This document shows, piece by piece, positions 62,625 to 64,000 of a stretch of 64,000 nt of DNA. This DNA is from Vombatus ursinus (Eukaryota > Chordata > Mammalia > Diprotodontia > Vombatidae). Under the pieces are notes generated by a model. That model saw only the letters and a program-made list of their open reading frames with translations. It had not been told where the DNA came from and made no database searches. Numbering within the stretch: position 1 is the first letter of the stretch; each line of letters starts with the position of its first letter. Both the position numbers and the translations under genes were made by a program. The stretch covers positions 8,286,905-8,350,904 of the forward strand of contig NW_020954548.1 in NCBI RefSeq assembly GCF_900497805.2, read 5' to 3'.

Positions 62625-63500
62625 TGATTGAAATGGTAAACTCCGCTTCCCCTGCTTCTTCATCTACATTCAATTCAAAATCCAAGTCCCCTCAATTCTG
62701 CTTCTGAAGTATTTCCCACACCAGATTCTCCTCTTCACTTACATCTCTAGTTACAGCTCTCATCCCCTTCTCATGAGTTATTGTCATAGCCTTCTCATTG
62801 GTCTTCCTGTGGGGCAGTTGGGCCTCTCTCCCATTGCTACTTCACACTGATGCTAGTTCTTTATCATCTTACTTCGCTTAGACTCATCAATAGCTTCTTA
62901 TTGTTTAAAGGATAAAATCAAGGGATAAGTACCAGACCTGGGATTCATTGCTAGAAAACTCCCTCTGCCAATGCAAATTAGTACCTTCTCAGCAACTTGT
63001 AATATAAGAGTTGGCTGGAGCATGAAAAGTCCCACTGGGTCATGCAGACTCAGAGTATGTGTCAGATGTGGGACTTAAACTCAGGTGTTTCTGGCTTCGA
63101 GGTGGATTCTTTATCCTCGAATCCACAGTACCTCTCAGGATAAAATATAAATTCTTCATCTGGCATTCAAGGCCTTCAACAATCTGGCTCTAACCTTCCT
63201 TCTAGCCTCACTTCACAATATACTCCTTTGTGTACTTGCTATTCCAAACAAACTGCACTAACAGATATTTCTCTAAATCATCTTCCCTTCTTTTCTGTTG
63301 TTCATGGAATCCATTTTGCTCCTTCCTCATCCACACCTATTGAAAGACTTTTCTTCCTTTAAGGTTCAACTAAGGGGCCACCTGTTCTATGAAGCTTTCC
63401 CTGAGCATACCACTCCCCACCCAATCCTAGATGATAATGACTTCTCCTTCCTTTAATTTTGCATAGCACTTTCTCTTGATATCTTTTTTATTCATTCATT
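62625..63500 (+). mobile_element. L2-clade LINE 3' part, split by a SINE
   Basis: GTTATTGTCATAGCCTTCTC and ATTGGTCTTCCTGTGGGGC (the YCNSLLxGLP region), then AATAGCTTCTTATTGTTTAA; after 63136, AAATTCTTCATCTGGCATTC, AAGGCCTTCAACAATCTGGC, TTGAAAGACTTTTCTTCC and TATGAAGCTTTCCCTGAGC of the C-terminus. Confidence 0.85.
62919..63136 (-). mobile_element. MIR3-like CORE-SINE, antisense, copy B
   Basis: AAACTCCCTCTGCCAATGCA, CAGCAACTTGTAATATAAGA, CACTGGGTCATGCAGACTC, GACTTAAACTCAGGTGTTTC. Flanked by a perfect 10-bp AGGATAAAAT (62909-62918 and 63137-63146), so its ends are well fixed. Confidence 0.82.
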
Positions 63501-63845
63501 TAATCATTCATTCGTTATTTTATTTTTTTTTGCCCCTAACACATTCTGCTTTATGTCATACTGATTTTTGCACCTGTCATATCTACAGAACCAAAGAATC
63601 TCAGAATCAAAAAGAACCCCAAGGGCCATTTTGTCAAATCCATACCTGAAAAATAACACCCACTGTAACATACTTGGCATGTGATCATGTAGCCTTTTTT
63701 TGAAGACCACCAGTCAGAGAAAAATGAGAAAAACCTTCTGAGATATCTCATTTCCCTTTTGGATAACTCTTATTATTAGGATTTTTCCCTGACATCAACT
63801 TAAAATTTTTCCCACACTTTTTCAGTCTTGTTCTTCCACTAGACA
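63501..63845. other. Unclassified; possible CR1-tailed SINE remnant
   Basis: GAACCAAAGAATCTCAGAAT and GGGCCATTTTGTCAAATCCA near 63590-63650 resemble a degraded antisense CR1-type tail. A short ATTC run lies at 63493-63515. The minus frames 63504-63751 are not genes. Confidence 0.4.
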
Positions 63846-63847
63846 GA

Positions 63848-63945
63848 GTAGTGGATGGAATGGCAAACTTGGAGTTAGGAAGACCTAAATTTGAATCTTG
63901 CCTCAGACTAGCTGTGTGACCCTGGGCAAGTCATTTAATTAGTAG
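63848..63945 (+). mobile_element. Marsupial SINE, 5' part
   Basis: AGTAGTGGATGGAATGGCAA head, GACCTAAATTTGAATCTTGC B-box, AGCTGTGTGACCCTGGGCAA and GTCATTTAATTAG, then cut. Confidence 0.85.
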
Positions 63946-64000
63946 TTATCTTGTTTTCCCCTTTTTCAGTACTTCATATCCTGTCCTACTTCCCATGAAT

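Overview
This window reads as intergenic or deep intronic DNA from a marsupial, probably an Australasian (australidelphian) one. I found no host protein-coding gene, tRNA, rRNA, CpG island or prokaryotic feature that I could defend. The main evidence is the density of tRNA-derived CORE-SINEs with the marsupial head GGCAGCTAGGTGGCACAGTG and a GAGTTCAAATC B-box. They occur with marsupial-type L1 3' ends, CR1, L2-clade and RTE LINEs and several hAT DNA transposons. Short SINE copies ending in A-runs resemble WSINE-type elements. Family names come from remembered consensus sequences, not from a database search.

Layout. 1-8.5 kb: SINEs, an L1 ORF2 fragment, an antisense CR1, a decayed BED-finger hAT transposase (6.05-7.2 kb) and an L1 3' UTR. 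8.9-10.4 kb: an L2-clade LINE cut by later insertions. 11.7-12.3 kb: a repeat-poor block rich in homeodomain/POU-like motifs. 13.4-18.8 kb: an old antisense L1 with a readable reverse-transcriptase FADD motif, carrying five nested insertions including a palindromic hAT MITE. 20.7-23.6 kb: an L1 tail with a perfect 14-bp target duplication, a hAT MITE and a probable antisense L1 5' region. 23.7-25.2 kb: repeat-poor. 27.2-28.7 kb: an RTE LINE with recognisable endonuclease. 33.6-34.7 kb and 36.95-37.5 kb: L2-clade LINE pieces. 43.4-44.5 kb: an antisense LINE C-terminus with a C2H2 finger, then a CR1 3' end. 45.6-45.8 kb: a polypyrimidine microsatellite with a 10-N gap. 49.7-53.2 kb: an antisense L1 with 5' UTR, ORF1 and 3' end but almost no ORF2. 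53.65-55.13 kb: two adjacent decayed copies of an R4/Dong-like LINE. 55.7-56.3 kb: a solo LTR inside a MIR. 56.5-57.2 kb: a repeat-poor enhancer-like block. 57.4-58.0 kb: a three-level nest. 58.7-60.1 kb: a Charlie-type hAT. 61.3-63.5 kb: two head-to-head L2-clade LINEs.

No genes here work together as a pathway. The content is layered transposon debris, and the nesting gives a relative chronology. The oldest layer is L2, CR1, R4-like, Charlie and old L1; next come MIR/CORE-SINEs and CR1-tailed SINEs; then the hAT MITEs, the LTR and marsupial SINEs. The youngest visible events are an SINE at 48.61 kb and an L1 tail at 20.78 kb, both with perfect target duplications. Functional candidates are limited to two or three CTCF-like motifs and two or three possibly conserved non-coding blocks. 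I see no evidence of a new biological system.
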